The position numbers and the translations under genes were made by a program. From Micromonospora rifamycinica (lineage in GTDB: Bacteria > Actinomycetota > Actinomycetes > Mycobacteriales > Micromonosporaceae): 64,000 bases of DNA. Of this stretch, positions 25,712 to 33,601 are shown piece after piece. The first letter of the stretch is position 1, and each line of letters opens with the position of its first letter. The DNA lies in assembly GCF_900090265.1 (NCBI RefSeq), contig NZ_LT607752.1:4842001-4906000 (forward strand), written 5' to 3'. Under the pieces are notes generated by a model. The model saw only the letters and a program-made list of their open reading frames with translations, was not told the origin of the DNA and did not search any database.

Positions 25712-27423
25712 CGGTCCGCCTCCCCGGCTGCCGGCGGGCCGGGGGTGAGGACGGCGGGCAGGTCGACGACGCGGGAACGGAGGAGTTCGCCGAGCGCCTT
25801 GGCCTGCGGGTCGAACCGGGTGGAGGCGGCCACCCCCGGCCCGAGCAGGCCCCGGATGACGAAGTTGACCGCCCGCAGGTTCGGCAGCTCGTACCGCTCG
25901 ACGGTCGACGTGGCCGTCTCCGGCAGCAGGTCGGCCAGCCGCGCGACGGTCAGCCACTCCCGAAGCCACCCCCAGGTGGCGTCGCTGCGCGCCCAGACGC
26001 CGAGGTTGGCGTCGCCGCCCTTGTCGCCCGACCGTGCCCCGACCAGCTCGCCCAGCGGCCCGCGCCGGGTCGGCCCGGGTGCCGGTGCCGCCCACGCGGG
26101 CTCCGGCCCGGCCAGGGCCCGCTCTGCTGCCGGTGCCACGGTCCGTGACGGCGGGGGGACCGCCAGCCGGGTGCCGTCCGGCAGGACGGCCACGTGGGGC
26201 ACGTCGGCCTGCGGCACGGCGTCGGTGGTGAACACCCCGTAGGGGGTGGCGTCACCGGGCAGGGTGGTCAGCGTGCAGCCCGGGTAGGAGGCCAGGGCCA
26301 GCTCCACCGCCGCCGCCGAGAACGCCCGCCCGGCCCGCGCCCGGTCACCGTCGCGCAGGTGTACGTGCAGCAGCGCGCTCGCCGTCTCGGTGTCGGCCGC
26401 GTCGGGATGGTCGGTACGGGCCAGGGTGAACTCCAGCCCGTCCGCGCCGACCGCCGCCTCGACCTGCCCCCGCACCAGGGCGGCCTTGGCCGGGATGTCC
26501 AGCCCGCAGAGCACGAAGGTCATCGAGTTGCGGAAGCCGCCCAGGTTGTTGACGCCCACCTTGAGGGTGGCCGGCGGCGGGGTGCCCCGCACCCCGTCCA
26601 CCCGGACCCGGTCCGGTCCGTCCTGCCGCAGCCGTACCGTGTCCAGCCGGGTCACCACGTCCGGGCCGAGGTAGTCGGGGCCGGCCACCTCGTACAACAG
26701 TTGGGCGGTGACCGTTTCGACGGTGACCGCGCCGCCGGTGCCGGGGTGCTTGGTGAGCACCGACGAGCCGTCGGGATGGATCTCGGCGATCGGGAAACCG
26801 GGCCGGTGCCCGCCGTCGGGCAGCTCGGTGAAGAAGCTGAAGTTGCCGCCGGTGACCTGCGCCCCGCACTCGATCAGGTGCCCGGCGACGGTGGCTCCGG
26901 CCAGCCGGTCCAGGTCGTCGGGTCGCCAGCCGAACCGGGCGATGGCCGGCCCGACCGCCAGCGAGGCGTCGGTGACCCGCCCGGCGACCACCACGTCGGC
27001 TCCCGCGTCCAGGCAGGCGGCGATGCCGAACGCGCCGAGGTAGGCGTTGGCGGTGAGCGCGTCCGGCCGGGGCAGGGCGTCGCCCTCGACGTGCCCGACC
27101 CGGACGCCGAGGCCGAGCCGGTCGGCGAGCGCGCCGATCGCGGTGGCCAGCCCGGCGGGGTTCAGCCCGCCCGCGTTGGTGACGATCCGTACGCCCCGGT
27201 CCAGGGCGGTGCCGAGGCAGCCTTCGAGCTGGCGGAGGAAGGTCCTGGCATAGCCGAGGCCCGGGTCGCGCAGCCGGTCCCGGCCGAGGATCAGCATGGT
27301 CAGCTCGGCCAGGTAGTCGCCGGTCAGCACGTCCAGCTCACCGCCGTCGAGCATCTCCCGCCAGGCGGTGAACCGGTCGCCGTAGAAGCCGGAGGCGTTG
27401 CCGACCCGCAGGACGCCGGTCAT
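25708..27423 (-). CDS. AtuA-like protein (DUF1446, acyclic terpene utilisation family)
   Basis: 571 aa. Starts MTGVLRVGNASGFYGDR and contains the family segments LDVLTGDYLAELTMLIL, VTNAGGLNPAGLA, GRVTDASLAVGPAIARFGW, IECGAQVTGGNFSFF and VGVNNLGGFRNSMTFVLCGLD. The last ~100 residues form the separate small AtuA C-terminal domain (LGELVGARSGDKGGDANLGVWARS...YELPNLRAVNFVIRGLLG), here fused to the main part. AtuA is needed for citronellol/geraniol breakdown in Pseudomonas, with unknown biochemistry. The ATG overlaps the TetR gene stop by 4 bp (ATGA). Together with the carboxylase and dehydrogenases this points to catabolism of a branched or terpenoid acyl-CoA. Confidence 0.88.
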   Translation of the reverse strand: MTGVLRVGNASGFYGDRFTAWREMLDGGELDVLTGDYLAELTMLILGRDRLRDPGLGYARTFLRQLEGCLGTALDRGVRIVTNAGGLNPAGLATAIGALADRLGLGVRVGHVEGDALPRPDALTANAYLGAFGIAACLDAGADVVVAGRVTDASLAVGPAIARFGWRPDDLDRLAGATVAGHLIECGAQVTGGNFSFFTELPDGGHRPGFPIAEIHPDGSSVLTKHPGTGGAVTVETVTAQLLYEVAGPDYLGPDVVTRLDTVRLRQDGPDRVRVDGVRGTPPPATLKVGVNNLGGFRNSMTFVLCGLDIPAKAALVRGQVEAAVGADGLEFTLARTDHPDAADTETASALLHVHLRDGDRARAGRAFSAAAVELALASYPGCTLTTLPGDATPYGVFTTDAVPQADVPHVAVLPDGTRLAVPPPSRTVAPAAERALAGPEPAWAAPAPGPTRRGPLGELVGARSGDKGGDANLGVWARSDATWGWLREWLTVARLADLLPETATSTVERYELPNLRAVNFVIRGLLGPGVAASTRFDPQAKALGELLRSRVVDLPAVLTPGPPAAGEADR

Positions 27424-28088
27424 GCGGCGGCCCCCGGGCGACCGGTGTGGCGGGTTGAGCCGGTGGGAGCGGGCGGGTCCGGTTCCGGGGTGAGCAGGGT
27501 GGCGAGCTGGCGCTTCCAGGTGTGCAGCAGGGCGGTGCGGCGGGCCGAGTCGTCGTTGAGCAGGTTGGCCACGCCGAGCCCGCGGAGCAGGTCGAGGGTG
27601 GCCTGCACCGCCTCCCGGACCCCGGGCCGGCGCTCGTCCACGTCGAGCAGCGCGACGGTGAGCCGGTGCATCTCCCGCCCCACCCGGGCCTCCAGCGGCA
27701 CCAACGCGTCGCGTAGCTCCGGGTCGGTGCGGGCGGCCACCCACAGCTCCAGCGCGGCCACGAAGAGCGGCCCGGTGAAGGCGACGCCGAGCAGGTCGAT
27801 CACCCGGTCGAGTCGCTGCGGCCCGACCGGCAGCGCCTCGGCCTCGATCCGCAGCTCCTCGGCGCGTCGCTCGGCGAGGTGGGCGACGGCGGCGGTGACC
27901 AGCGCCGCCCTGGTCGGGTAGTGGTGCAGCTGGGCACCGCGGGAGACCCCGGCCCGGGTGGCCACCACGGTCGTGGTGGTGCCCGACCAGCCGTACCGCA
28001 CCAGACAGTCGACCGTCGCCTCCAACAGCCGGGCGCGGGTGGCACGGCTGCGCTCCTGCTGGGGGACGCGGGTCGATCCGGTGGCCAT
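27420..28088 (-). CDS. TetR-family repressor, first gene of catabolic operon
   Basis: 222 aa. The N-terminal helix-turn-helix (about 10-58) reads RSRATRARLLEATVDCLVRYGWSGTTTTVVATRAGVSRGAQLHHYPTR in style, with the recognition helix GVSRGAQLHHY. The rest is a variable helical ligand domain. It is the promoter-proximal gene of a six-gene operon, so it probably represses its own operon and is released by an acyl-CoA or its precursor. A short palindrome AGTCA-AGCC-TGACT overlaps the likely -35 box. The ATG at 28088 is preferred over an upstream in-frame start (28115) because a CACGCT -10-like box ends 6 nt before it. The stop overlaps the AtuA-like start by 4 bp. Confidence 0.9.
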   Translation of the reverse strand: MATGSTRVPQQERSRATRARLLEATVDCLVRYGWSGTTTTVVATRAGVSRGAQLHHYPTRAALVTAAVAHLAERRAEELRIEAEALPVGPQRLDRVIDLLGVAFTGPLFVAALELWVAARTDPELRDALVPLEARVGREMHRLTVALLDVDERRPGVREAVQATLDLLRGLGVANLLNDDSARRTALLHTWKRQLATLLTPEPDPPAPTGSTRHTGRPGAAA

Positions 28089-28094
28089 GGGGAC

Positions 28095-28131
28095 AGCGTG
28101 CCGCCGCCGAAACAAACAGTCAAGCCTGACT
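28095..28131 (-). promoter_or_regulatory. promoter and putative TetR operator of the catabolic operon
   Basis: Minus strand: -35 TTGACT (28123 to 28118), 17-bp spacer, -10-like CACGCT (28100 to 28095), then 6 nt to the ATG at 28088. The palindrome AGTCA (28118-28122) N4 TGACT (28127-28131) covers the -35 box and is a plausible operator. Confidence 0.5.
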
Positions 28132-28247
28132 TTTTCTGCCCGGTGTCCCGTCCCGGCGGTCCGCCGGTGTCCGGCCCGGTGCCCTGCCCGGGGATGCGGT
28201 CCGCTGGCCCCTGCGGCCCGCTGGCCGCCGGGCCGTCCGGTCGCCGG

Positions 28248-28991
28248 TCAGCGGCCGTCGCGGGGGGCGAAGGCGGTCAGCGCGTCGAGGTCACTGTGCC
28301 GGGAGCGCAGGTACTCGTCGGCCCAGGCAGCGGCCTCCGGATAGGTCGACCCGGTGGCGACCCGGGCGCACGCCGCGTCAACGTCGAACGTCGTCCGGCG
28401 CAGCTGTACCCCCGGGCCGAGCAACGCCCAGTACGCCCCCGGCCCGCCGTACGGCATGCCCACGCTGCCCGGATTGACCACCAGACGGCGGTCGACCAGC
28501 CGGGTGAACGGCATGTGGGTGTGCCCGCAGACCACGGTGTGCACCTGCGCCGGCAGCCCGGCGAACACCTCCGCCCAGCGGGCCGGCCGGGAGTCGACCA
28601 GCACCACCTCCGTGTCGTCCCGGGGCGTGGCATGGCAGAAGAGCACCGGGCCGAGGCCGACGACGGGGAGGGTGAGCGTCAGCGGCAGTCCGGCCAGCAG
28701 GGCCACCTGGTCGGCGCGGAGCTGGTCCGCCGCCCAGTTCGACACGTCGTGCTCCGACGGTCGGCCGGCGCGGGCCTGGACCAGCTCCCGGTCGGCGTTG
28801 CCGCGTACCCAGCGGACCCGGTCACCCAACCCGACCAGCACGTCCAGCACCTCGACCGGCTGCGGGCCGGCCGCCACGTCACCGGTCACCACGATCAGGT
28901 CGGCCGTGGCCACCTCCGGCTCGGCCAGCACCGCCTCCAGCGCGGGCAACGCACCGTGGACGTCGGAGAGCACCGCGACCCGTTCCAGCAT
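28248..28991 (-). CDS. calcineurin-like phosphoesterase (YfcE/DUF2437-like)
   Basis: 247 aa, no signal peptide. Metal motifs in order: VAVLSDVHGALPALEAVL (Asp and His), VVTGDVAAGPQ, WVRGNADRE, LFCHATPRDD and VVCGHTHMPFTR with LVVNPGSVGMP. This is the class of small cytoplasmic phosphodiesterases/phosphatases that includes YfcE and PrpE-like proteins. It lies between the catabolic operon and crp on the same strand with a 181-bp gap from crp, so it is probably a separate unit. The substrate is unknown; a cyclic nucleotide is one possibility given the cyclase and Crp genes in the region, but nothing in the sequence proves this. Confidence 0.87.
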   Translation of the reverse strand: MLERVAVLSDVHGALPALEAVLAEPEVATADLIVVTGDVAAGPQPVEVLDVLVGLGDRVRWVRGNADRELVQARAGRPSEHDVSNWAADQLRADQVALLAGLPLTLTLPVVGLGPVLFCHATPRDDTEVVLVDSRPARWAEVFAGLPAQVHTVVCGHTHMPFTRLVDRRLVVNPGSVGMPYGGPGAYWALLGPGVQLRRTTFDVDAACARVATGSTYPEAAAWADEYLRSRHSDLDALTAFAPRDGR

Positions 28992-29172
28992 CCGTCCACG
29001 GTCACCCGGCGGCACCGCGTTGTCGAGACATTCTGCGTCGGGCAGACACCGGGCCACCGGCGACCCGGCCGGTACGCGCACCGGCCCGGGACCGCCGGTC
29101 GCGGCGGCCTCGGGCCGGTGTTCACCTGGGTTCCCGGTCAGGCCCGGGGCCGGTACGTACGCGGGTGTCGGG

Positions 29173-29850
29173 TCAGACCCGGGCGCGGCGGGCGAGACGC
29201 TCCGGGTCGAGGATGATGATGCTCTTGCCGTCCAGGCGCAGCCAGCCACGGGAGGCGAAGTCGGCGAGCGCCTTGTTGACCGTCTCGCGGGAGGCGCCGA
29301 CGAGCTGGGCGATCTCCTCCTGGGTCAGGTCGTGGGTCACCCGCAGCACGCCACCGTCGCGGGTGCCGAACCGGCCGGCCATCTGGAGCAGGTTCTTGGC
29401 GACCCGGCCCGGCACGTCGGTGAAGATCAGGTCGGCCAGCGAGTCGTTCGTCCGGCGCAGCCTGCGGGCCAGCACCCGGAGCAGTTGCTCGGCGATCTCG
29501 GGCCGGTTGTTGAGCCACGGGCGCAGGGCCTGCTTGCGCAGCCGTACCAGCCGGGTGTCGGTGACCGCGGTGGCGGTGGCCGTACGCGGACCGGGGTCGA
29601 AGAGCGACAGCTCGCCGACCATGTCCGACGGACCCATCACGGCGATCAGGTTCTGCCGGCCGTCGGCCGCCCGTCGCCCGACCTTGATCTTGCCTGACAG
29701 GAGGATGTAGAGACTGTCGCCGGGCTCGCCCTCGTTGAAGACGATCTCGCCCTTGCGGACGTCGATCGTCTCCATCTCCTTGGCGAGCGCCTCGGCAGCC
29801 TCCGGGTCGACACCCTGGAAGATCCCGCTGCGAGCCAGTACCTCATCCAT
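29173..29850 (-). CDS. crp: Crp/Fnr-family cAMP receptor-like regulator
   Basis: 225 aa, the usual length. The cyclic-nucleotide-binding fold (about 10-120) has the phosphate-binding segment GELSLFDPGPRTATATA, matching the FGELALI-x5-RAATV site of cAMP-binding members. A long dimer helix is followed by a C-terminal winged helix with LTQEEIAQLVGASRETVNKALADF. The sequence MDEVLARSGIFQGVDPEAAEAL is close to M. tuberculosis Crp (Rv3676), and the same nth-side neighbourhood is conserved. GGAGGTG lies 4 nt before the ATG. It likely regulates central metabolism and development genes in response to cAMP. Confidence 0.93.
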   Translation of the reverse strand: MDEVLARSGIFQGVDPEAAEALAKEMETIDVRKGEIVFNEGEPGDSLYILLSGKIKVGRRAADGRQNLIAVMGPSDMVGELSLFDPGPRTATATAVTDTRLVRLRKQALRPWLNNRPEIAEQLLRVLARRLRRTNDSLADLIFTDVPGRVAKNLLQMAGRFGTRDGGVLRVTHDLTQEEIAQLVGASRETVNKALADFASRGWLRLDGKSIIILDPERLARRARV

Positions 29851-30058
29851 CGCGCACCTCCGGTTGCGCGTTGCCGTCCCTCGGCCGGGTCCGCCGTCCG
29901 CTGATCCCTCGCGCGCCGCCAAGTCTAGGCGCATGTGAGGACGAATCAGAGCTGCACCCCTGGAAACTTGATCGTTGGGCGTAACCTCGGCGACCCGATC
30001 GGCCATTACCATCGTCCGCCCGAACCACCTGGTCACCGGTAGTCGGCGCCGCTGGTCG

Positions 30059-30064
30059 TAGGGT
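30059..30064 (+). promoter_or_regulatory. -10 box of cbiZ-like gene
   Basis: TAGGGT, 6 nt before the GTG at 30071; leaderless arrangement. No cobalamin riboswitch motif was seen in the 220-bp gap between crp and this gene. Confidence 0.45.
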
Positions 30065-30070
30065 GTCCGG

Positions 30071-30736
30071 GTGCTGAGCGACCCGGTGCTGACCCACCGC
30101 CCCGAGGACGGACAGGACATCCCGCTCCTCGTCTGGCGGGCGCACCCGCCGCTGCGGGCGGTCAGCTCCGGCCCGCTCGGCGGCGGTGTGGGCGTCCGTC
30201 ACTGGGTGGTCAACGCGACAGTGCCGATGTCGTACCGCCGGGACGACCCGGCGGCCCACCTGACCGCGCTCGCCGACCGGCTCGGCCTCGACGGGCCGGG
30301 GGTCGGCCTGCTCACCGGCGTGGACGTCGCCGAGGTGACCGCCCGGACCGACACCGGGGTACGGGCCTGGGCCACCGTCGGCCTCGGCATCCCCCTCTGG
30401 GCCGCCGCCCCCGACCCCGCCCATGCCCCGGCGCAGCGGGTCGGGACGGTCAACATCGTCGTCTACGTGCCGGCGGCGCTCGGGGACGCCGCCCTGGTGA
30501 ACGCCGTCGCCACCGCGACCGAGGCGAAGTGCCAGGCGATCCGGGAACTGGGCCTGCCGGGCACCGGCACCCCCACCGACTCGGTGACCGTGCTCTGCCC
30601 GACCACCGGGCCGCCGCAGCCCTACGGCGGTCCCCGGTCCGCCTGGGGTGCCCCGCTCGCCCGCGCGGTCCACGCGGCGGTCCGGGCCGGCGGGTCGGAG
30701 CCCTGCGTCCCGTGGTCGCAGCGGCGGACGTGCTGA
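30071..30736 (+). CDS. cbiZ: adenosylcobinamide amidohydrolase (CbiZ family)
   Basis: 221 aa. The run of family motifs is clear: AVSSGPLGGGVGVRHWVVNATV, GVGLLTGVDVAEV, ATVGLGIPLWAA, VGTVNIVVYVPAALGDAALVNAVATATEAKCQAI, TGTPTDSVTVLCP and YGGPRSAWGAPLARAVHAAV. CbiZ cleaves the aminopropanol side chain of adenosylcobinamide so that scavenged incomplete corrinoids can re-enter B12 synthesis. No other cobalamin gene is nearby, which suggests either a stand-alone salvage step or recruitment to another amide substrate. The gene is divergent from crp. GTG start with a TAGGGT box 6 nt upstream. Confidence 0.88.
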   Translation: MLSDPVLTHRPEDGQDIPLLVWRAHPPLRAVSSGPLGGGVGVRHWVVNATVPMSYRRDDPAAHLTALADRLGLDGPGVGLLTGVDVAEVTARTDTGVRAWATVGLGIPLWAAAPDPAHAPAQRVGTVNIVVYVPAALGDAALVNAVATATEAKCQAIRELGLPGTGTPTDSVTVLCPTTGPPQPYGGPRSAWGAPLARAVHAAVRAGGSEPCVPWSQRRTC

Positions 30737-30778
30737 ACTTCCGTCCGATCGGCCGTCGTCGGTCGATTACCCGCCCGG

Positions 30779-30784
30779 TAGCGT
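30779..30784 (+). promoter_or_regulatory. -10 box of CapA-like gene
   Basis: TAGCGT, 8 nt before the ATG at 30793; leaderless arrangement. Confidence 0.45.
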
Positions 30785-30792
30785 CGCGGGCG

Positions 30793-31947
30793 ATGTACTC
30801 TGCCGCCTTCCCCCAGCCCCGTCCCCGCCGCCGCGCCGTGCTCGCCTCCGGTGCGCTGCTCGCCGTGCTCCTCGCCGGGTGCGCCCAGCACGACACCCCG
30901 GACCCGGTCTGGCGACCGGGCGGCGGCGGTGGTGCCAGCGGCTCCCCGGTGCCGACCACCGGGCCGGCCGGCAAGGACGAGGCGGTCACCCTGTCGGCCA
31001 CCGGGGACATCGTGATGGGGATGGCACCGTCCCGGCTGCCCGCCAACGGCGGCAAGGGCTTCTTCGACGAGGTCAAGGGCGCGCTCAAGGCCGACCTGGT
31101 GATGGGCAACCTGGAGGAGCCGCTCACCACCGACACCGGCACCGGCAAGTGCGGCGCGAACGCCAGCAACTGCTACCAGTTCCGCGTCCCGCCGGAGTAC
31201 GCCGGGCACCTCAAGGACGCCGGGTTCCAGCTGCTCAACCAGGCCAACAACCACGGCTACGACTTCGGCCCGCAGGGCTACGAGAACACCCGGCAGGCGC
31301 TGGAGAAACACGGTCTGAAGCACACCGGAGCGCCGGACCAGATCACCGTGGTCGAGGTCGGCGGGGTGAAGGTCGCGGTGGCCGGCTTCTCGTCGTACCC
31401 CTGGTCCAACAGCCTGGTCGACATCGACGCCGCCAAGGGGGTCGTCGAGAAGGCCGCCACCATGGCCGACCTGGTGGTGGTGCAGGTGCACATGGGTGGC
31501 GAGGGGTCGGACAAGACCCGGGTCCGCCCCGGCACCGAGATGTTCCTCGGCGAGAACCGGGGCGACCCGGTGAAGTTCTCCCACGCCATGATCGACGCGG
31601 GGGCCGACCTGATCGTCGGGCACGGCCCGCACGTACTGCGCGGGATGGAGTTCTACCAGGGCCGGCTGATCGCCTACAGCCTGGGGAACTTCGCCGGGGG
31701 CGCCCGCTCGCTCAACCCGACCGGCCGGCTCGGCTGGGGCGGGGTGCTGAAGGTCTCCCTCAAGCCGGACGGCAGCTTCGCCGGCGGTTCCTTCACCTCC
31801 ACCCGGATGAGTTCGGTGGGCAAGCCGGGGCTGGACTCCGCCGACCAGGGGCTCGGCCTGGTCAAGCAGCTCAGCGGCAACGACTTCCCGCGTACCGGGG
31901 CGCGGTTCGACGGCAAGGGGAAGATCAGCCCGCCCGACGCCGGCTGA
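30793..31947 (+). CDS. CapA/PgsA-family lipoprotein (metallophosphatase fold)
   Basis: 384 aa. An Arg-rich start and hydrophobic stretch end in LAVLLAGC, with Cys30 as lipidation site, so the protein is anchored outside the membrane. After a Gly/Pro linker comes the CapA domain: TLSATGDIVMGM, DLVMGNLEEPLTT, LLNQANNHGYDFGPQG, VVVQVHMGGEGSDKT, MIDAGADLIVGHGPHVLRGME and LIAYSLGNFAGG. These carry the metal-ligand Asp/Asn/His residues. CapA proteins take part in poly-gamma-glutamate assembly, but no PgsB/C genes are present, so the role here is open. It is inserted between crp and nth relative to M. tuberculosis. Confidence 0.88.
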   Translation: MYSAAFPQPRPRRRAVLASGALLAVLLAGCAQHDTPDPVWRPGGGGGASGSPVPTTGPAGKDEAVTLSATGDIVMGMAPSRLPANGGKGFFDEVKGALKADLVMGNLEEPLTTDTGTGKCGANASNCYQFRVPPEYAGHLKDAGFQLLNQANNHGYDFGPQGYENTRQALEKHGLKHTGAPDQITVVEVGGVKVAVAGFSSYPWSNSLVDIDAAKGVVEKAATMADLVVVQVHMGGEGSDKTRVRPGTEMFLGENRGDPVKFSHAMIDAGADLIVGHGPHVLRGMEFYQGRLIAYSLGNFAGGARSLNPTGRLGWGGVLKVSLKPDGSFAGGSFTSTRMSSVGKPGLDSADQGLGLVKQLSGNDFPRTGARFDGKGKISPPDAG

Positions 31948-31986
31948 CCGGGCGGCGTGGCCCGGCGGCGCGTCGGGGCGGCGACG

Positions 31987-31992
31987 TAGGCT
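31987..31992 (+). promoter_or_regulatory. -10 box of nth operon
   Basis: TAGGCT, 7 nt before the GTG at 32000; leaderless arrangement. Confidence 0.5.
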
Positions 31993-31999
31993 GGCCGGC

Positions 32000-32788
32000 G
32001 TGACCATCAGCTCTCCCGGCCGGGGCGAGACGGACCTCGGCCGTACCCGGCGTGCCCGGCGGATCGGTCGGGCGTTGACCGAGGCGCACCCCGACGCCCA
32101 CTGCGAACTCGACCACTCCACCGCGTTGGAGCTGGCCGTCGCCACGATCCTCTCCGCCCAGTGCACCGACAAGAAGGTCAACGAGGTCACCCCCAAGCTG
32201 TTCGCCCGCTACCCGACGGCGGCCGACTACGCCGGGGCGGACCGGGCCGAGCTGGAGGAGCTGATCCGGCCGACCGGTTTCTACCGCAACAAGACCGACT
32301 CGCTGATCAAGCTGGGTCAGGCCCTGACCGAGCGGTACGACGGCCGGGTTCCCGGCCGGCTGGCCGACCTGGTGACGCTGCCCGGGATCGGCCGCAAGAC
32401 GGCCAACGTCATCCTGGGCAACGCCTTCGACGTGCCGGGGATCACCGTCGACACCCACTTCCAGCGGCTGGTGCAGCGCTGGGGGCTGACCGTCCAGACC
32501 GATCCGGTCAAGATCGAACACGAGATCGGGGCCATGTTCCCCAAGCGGGAGTGGACCATGCTCTCGCACCGGATCATCTTCCACGGCCGGCGGGTCTGCC
32601 ACGCCCGCAAGCCCGCCTGCGGGGCGTGCACCCTGACCCGGCTCTGCCCGTCGTACGGGCTCGGGCCGACCGAGCCGGCCGCCGCCGCCAAGCTGCTCAA
32701 AGGTCCCCGCGCCCGGGAGCTGGCGGTCGCCGCCGGGGTCGACCCGGAGCTGGTGCCCGCCCAGGCCACCGTCGCGGAGGCACCGTGA
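32000..32788 (+). CDS. nth: endonuclease III (DNA glycosylase/AP lyase)
   Basis: 262 aa. The helix-hairpin-helix LPGIGRKTANVILG contains the catalytic Lys, and GITVDTHFQRLVQRWGL has the catalytic Asp of bifunctional glycosylases. Four cysteines in CHARKPACGACTLTRLC fit C-x6-C-x2-C-x5-C for the [4Fe-4S] cluster. It removes oxidised pyrimidines in base excision repair. A 40-residue tail (LGPTEPAAAAKLLKGPRARELAVAAG) extends past the cluster. The stop overlaps the next gene's GTG by 4 bp, so nth and the thioredoxin-like lipoprotein are coupled; this pair is Rv3674c-Rv3673c in M. tuberculosis. Confidence 0.96.
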   Translation: MTISSPGRGETDLGRTRRARRIGRALTEAHPDAHCELDHSTALELAVATILSAQCTDKKVNEVTPKLFARYPTAADYAGADRAELEELIRPTGFYRNKTDSLIKLGQALTERYDGRVPGRLADLVTLPGIGRKTANVILGNAFDVPGITVDTHFQRLVQRWGLTVQTDPVKIEHEIGAMFPKREWTMLSHRIIFHGRRVCHARKPACGACTLTRLCPSYGLGPTEPAAAAKLLKGPRARELAVAAGVDPELVPAQATVAEAP

Positions 32789-33447
32789 GGCGTCGGCTCG
32801 CCGCGCTGGCCGTGCCGGTGCTGCTGGTCCTCGCCGGCTGCACCGCCACCACCGGCCCGCAGGACGCCGCCGCCGGTCCCGAGCGGGGGCGGCCCACCCG
32901 CCCGTCGCCGTTCGCCGACTGCGCCACCCTCACCGCCCCGCCGGCCACGCCCGTTGCGTCCGGGTCCGCCGGGGCCGGTGACGGCGGGGGTACGCCCGGC
33001 AGCCCGGCCCCGGCCGACGACGGCAGCCGCCTGCCCGAACTGGTGCTCTCCTGCTTCACCGGCGGTTCCCCGGTGGCGTTGCGCGACATCCGCGGCCCGG
33101 CCGTGATCAACGTGTGGGCCTCCTGGTGCCCGCCCTGCCGCAAGGAGCTGCCCGCGTTCCAGCGGCTCAGCGTCCGCGCCGCCGGTCAGCTCCAGGTGAT
33201 CGGGGTGAACAGCCGGGACAGCCGGGACGGCGCGCAGGCCATCGGCGAGGACTTCGGCATCCGCTTCCCGGTGCTCTTCGACCAGGGCGAGGCCCTGCAA
33301 CGCGAGCTGCGCCGCTCGGCTGTCCCGTTGACCCTGCTGGTCGACGCGCAGGGGCGGGTCCGGCACACCGACACGTCCGGCGCACTCGACGACGCCCGCC
33401 TCGCCGACCTGGTCCGCCGCCACCTCGGCCTGGCGGTGCCCGCGTGA
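32785..33447 (+). CDS. TlpA/ResA-like thioredoxin-fold lipoprotein
   Basis: 220 aa. A short signal (VRRRLAALAVPVLLVLAGC) ends with lipidation Cys19, so the domain works outside the membrane. After a Pro/Gly/Ala linker comes PELVLSCFTGGSPVALRDIRGPAVINVWASWCPPCRKELPAFQRL with redox-active C115 and C118, then IGVNSRDSR and the cis-Pro region AVPLTLLVDAQGRV. Family members reduce disulfides for cytochrome c maturation or keep envelope thiols reduced. Extra cysteines at DCAT and LSCF could form a structural disulfide. GTG start overlaps the nth stop. Confidence 0.92.
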   Translation: MRRRLAALAVPVLLVLAGCTATTGPQDAAAGPERGRPTRPSPFADCATLTAPPATPVASGSAGAGDGGGTPGSPAPADDGSRLPELVLSCFTGGSPVALRDIRGPAVINVWASWCPPCRKELPAFQRLSVRAAGQLQVIGVNSRDSRDGAQAIGEDFGIRFPVLFDQGEALQRELRRSAVPLTLLVDAQGRVRHTDTSGALDDARLADLVRRHLGLAVPA

Positions 33448-33470
33448 CCTCCCACCCCCGGGTGGCCCCC

Positions 33471-33578
33471 GGTCTCCGGCCCACGGCGTCGGCTTCCGGT
33501 TTCCGGCGCGCGGCGTCGGTCCCCGGTCTCCGGCCCGCAGTGTCGGTCGCCAAACCCAGGCGCGTGGCGTCGGCTCCC
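33471..33578. repeat. four degenerate 27-bp tandem units
   Basis: Units start at 33471, 33498, 33525 and 33552. The first three begin GGTCTCCGG or GGTTTCCGG, and all share a core like GCGTCGGC. They fill the gap between the TlpA-like and NUDIX genes. Although one frame would encode 9-aa repeats, it is not joined to a real gene. Confidence 0.7.
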
Positions 33579-33601
33579 GTCGCCCGCCCGGAGCCGGGCC
33601 G

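Noticed and set aside
29851..30070. Cobalamin riboswitch upstream of cbiZ
   Set aside because: No B12-box-like sequence was found in the gap, and a TAGGGT box lies 6 nt before the start codon, leaving no leader.
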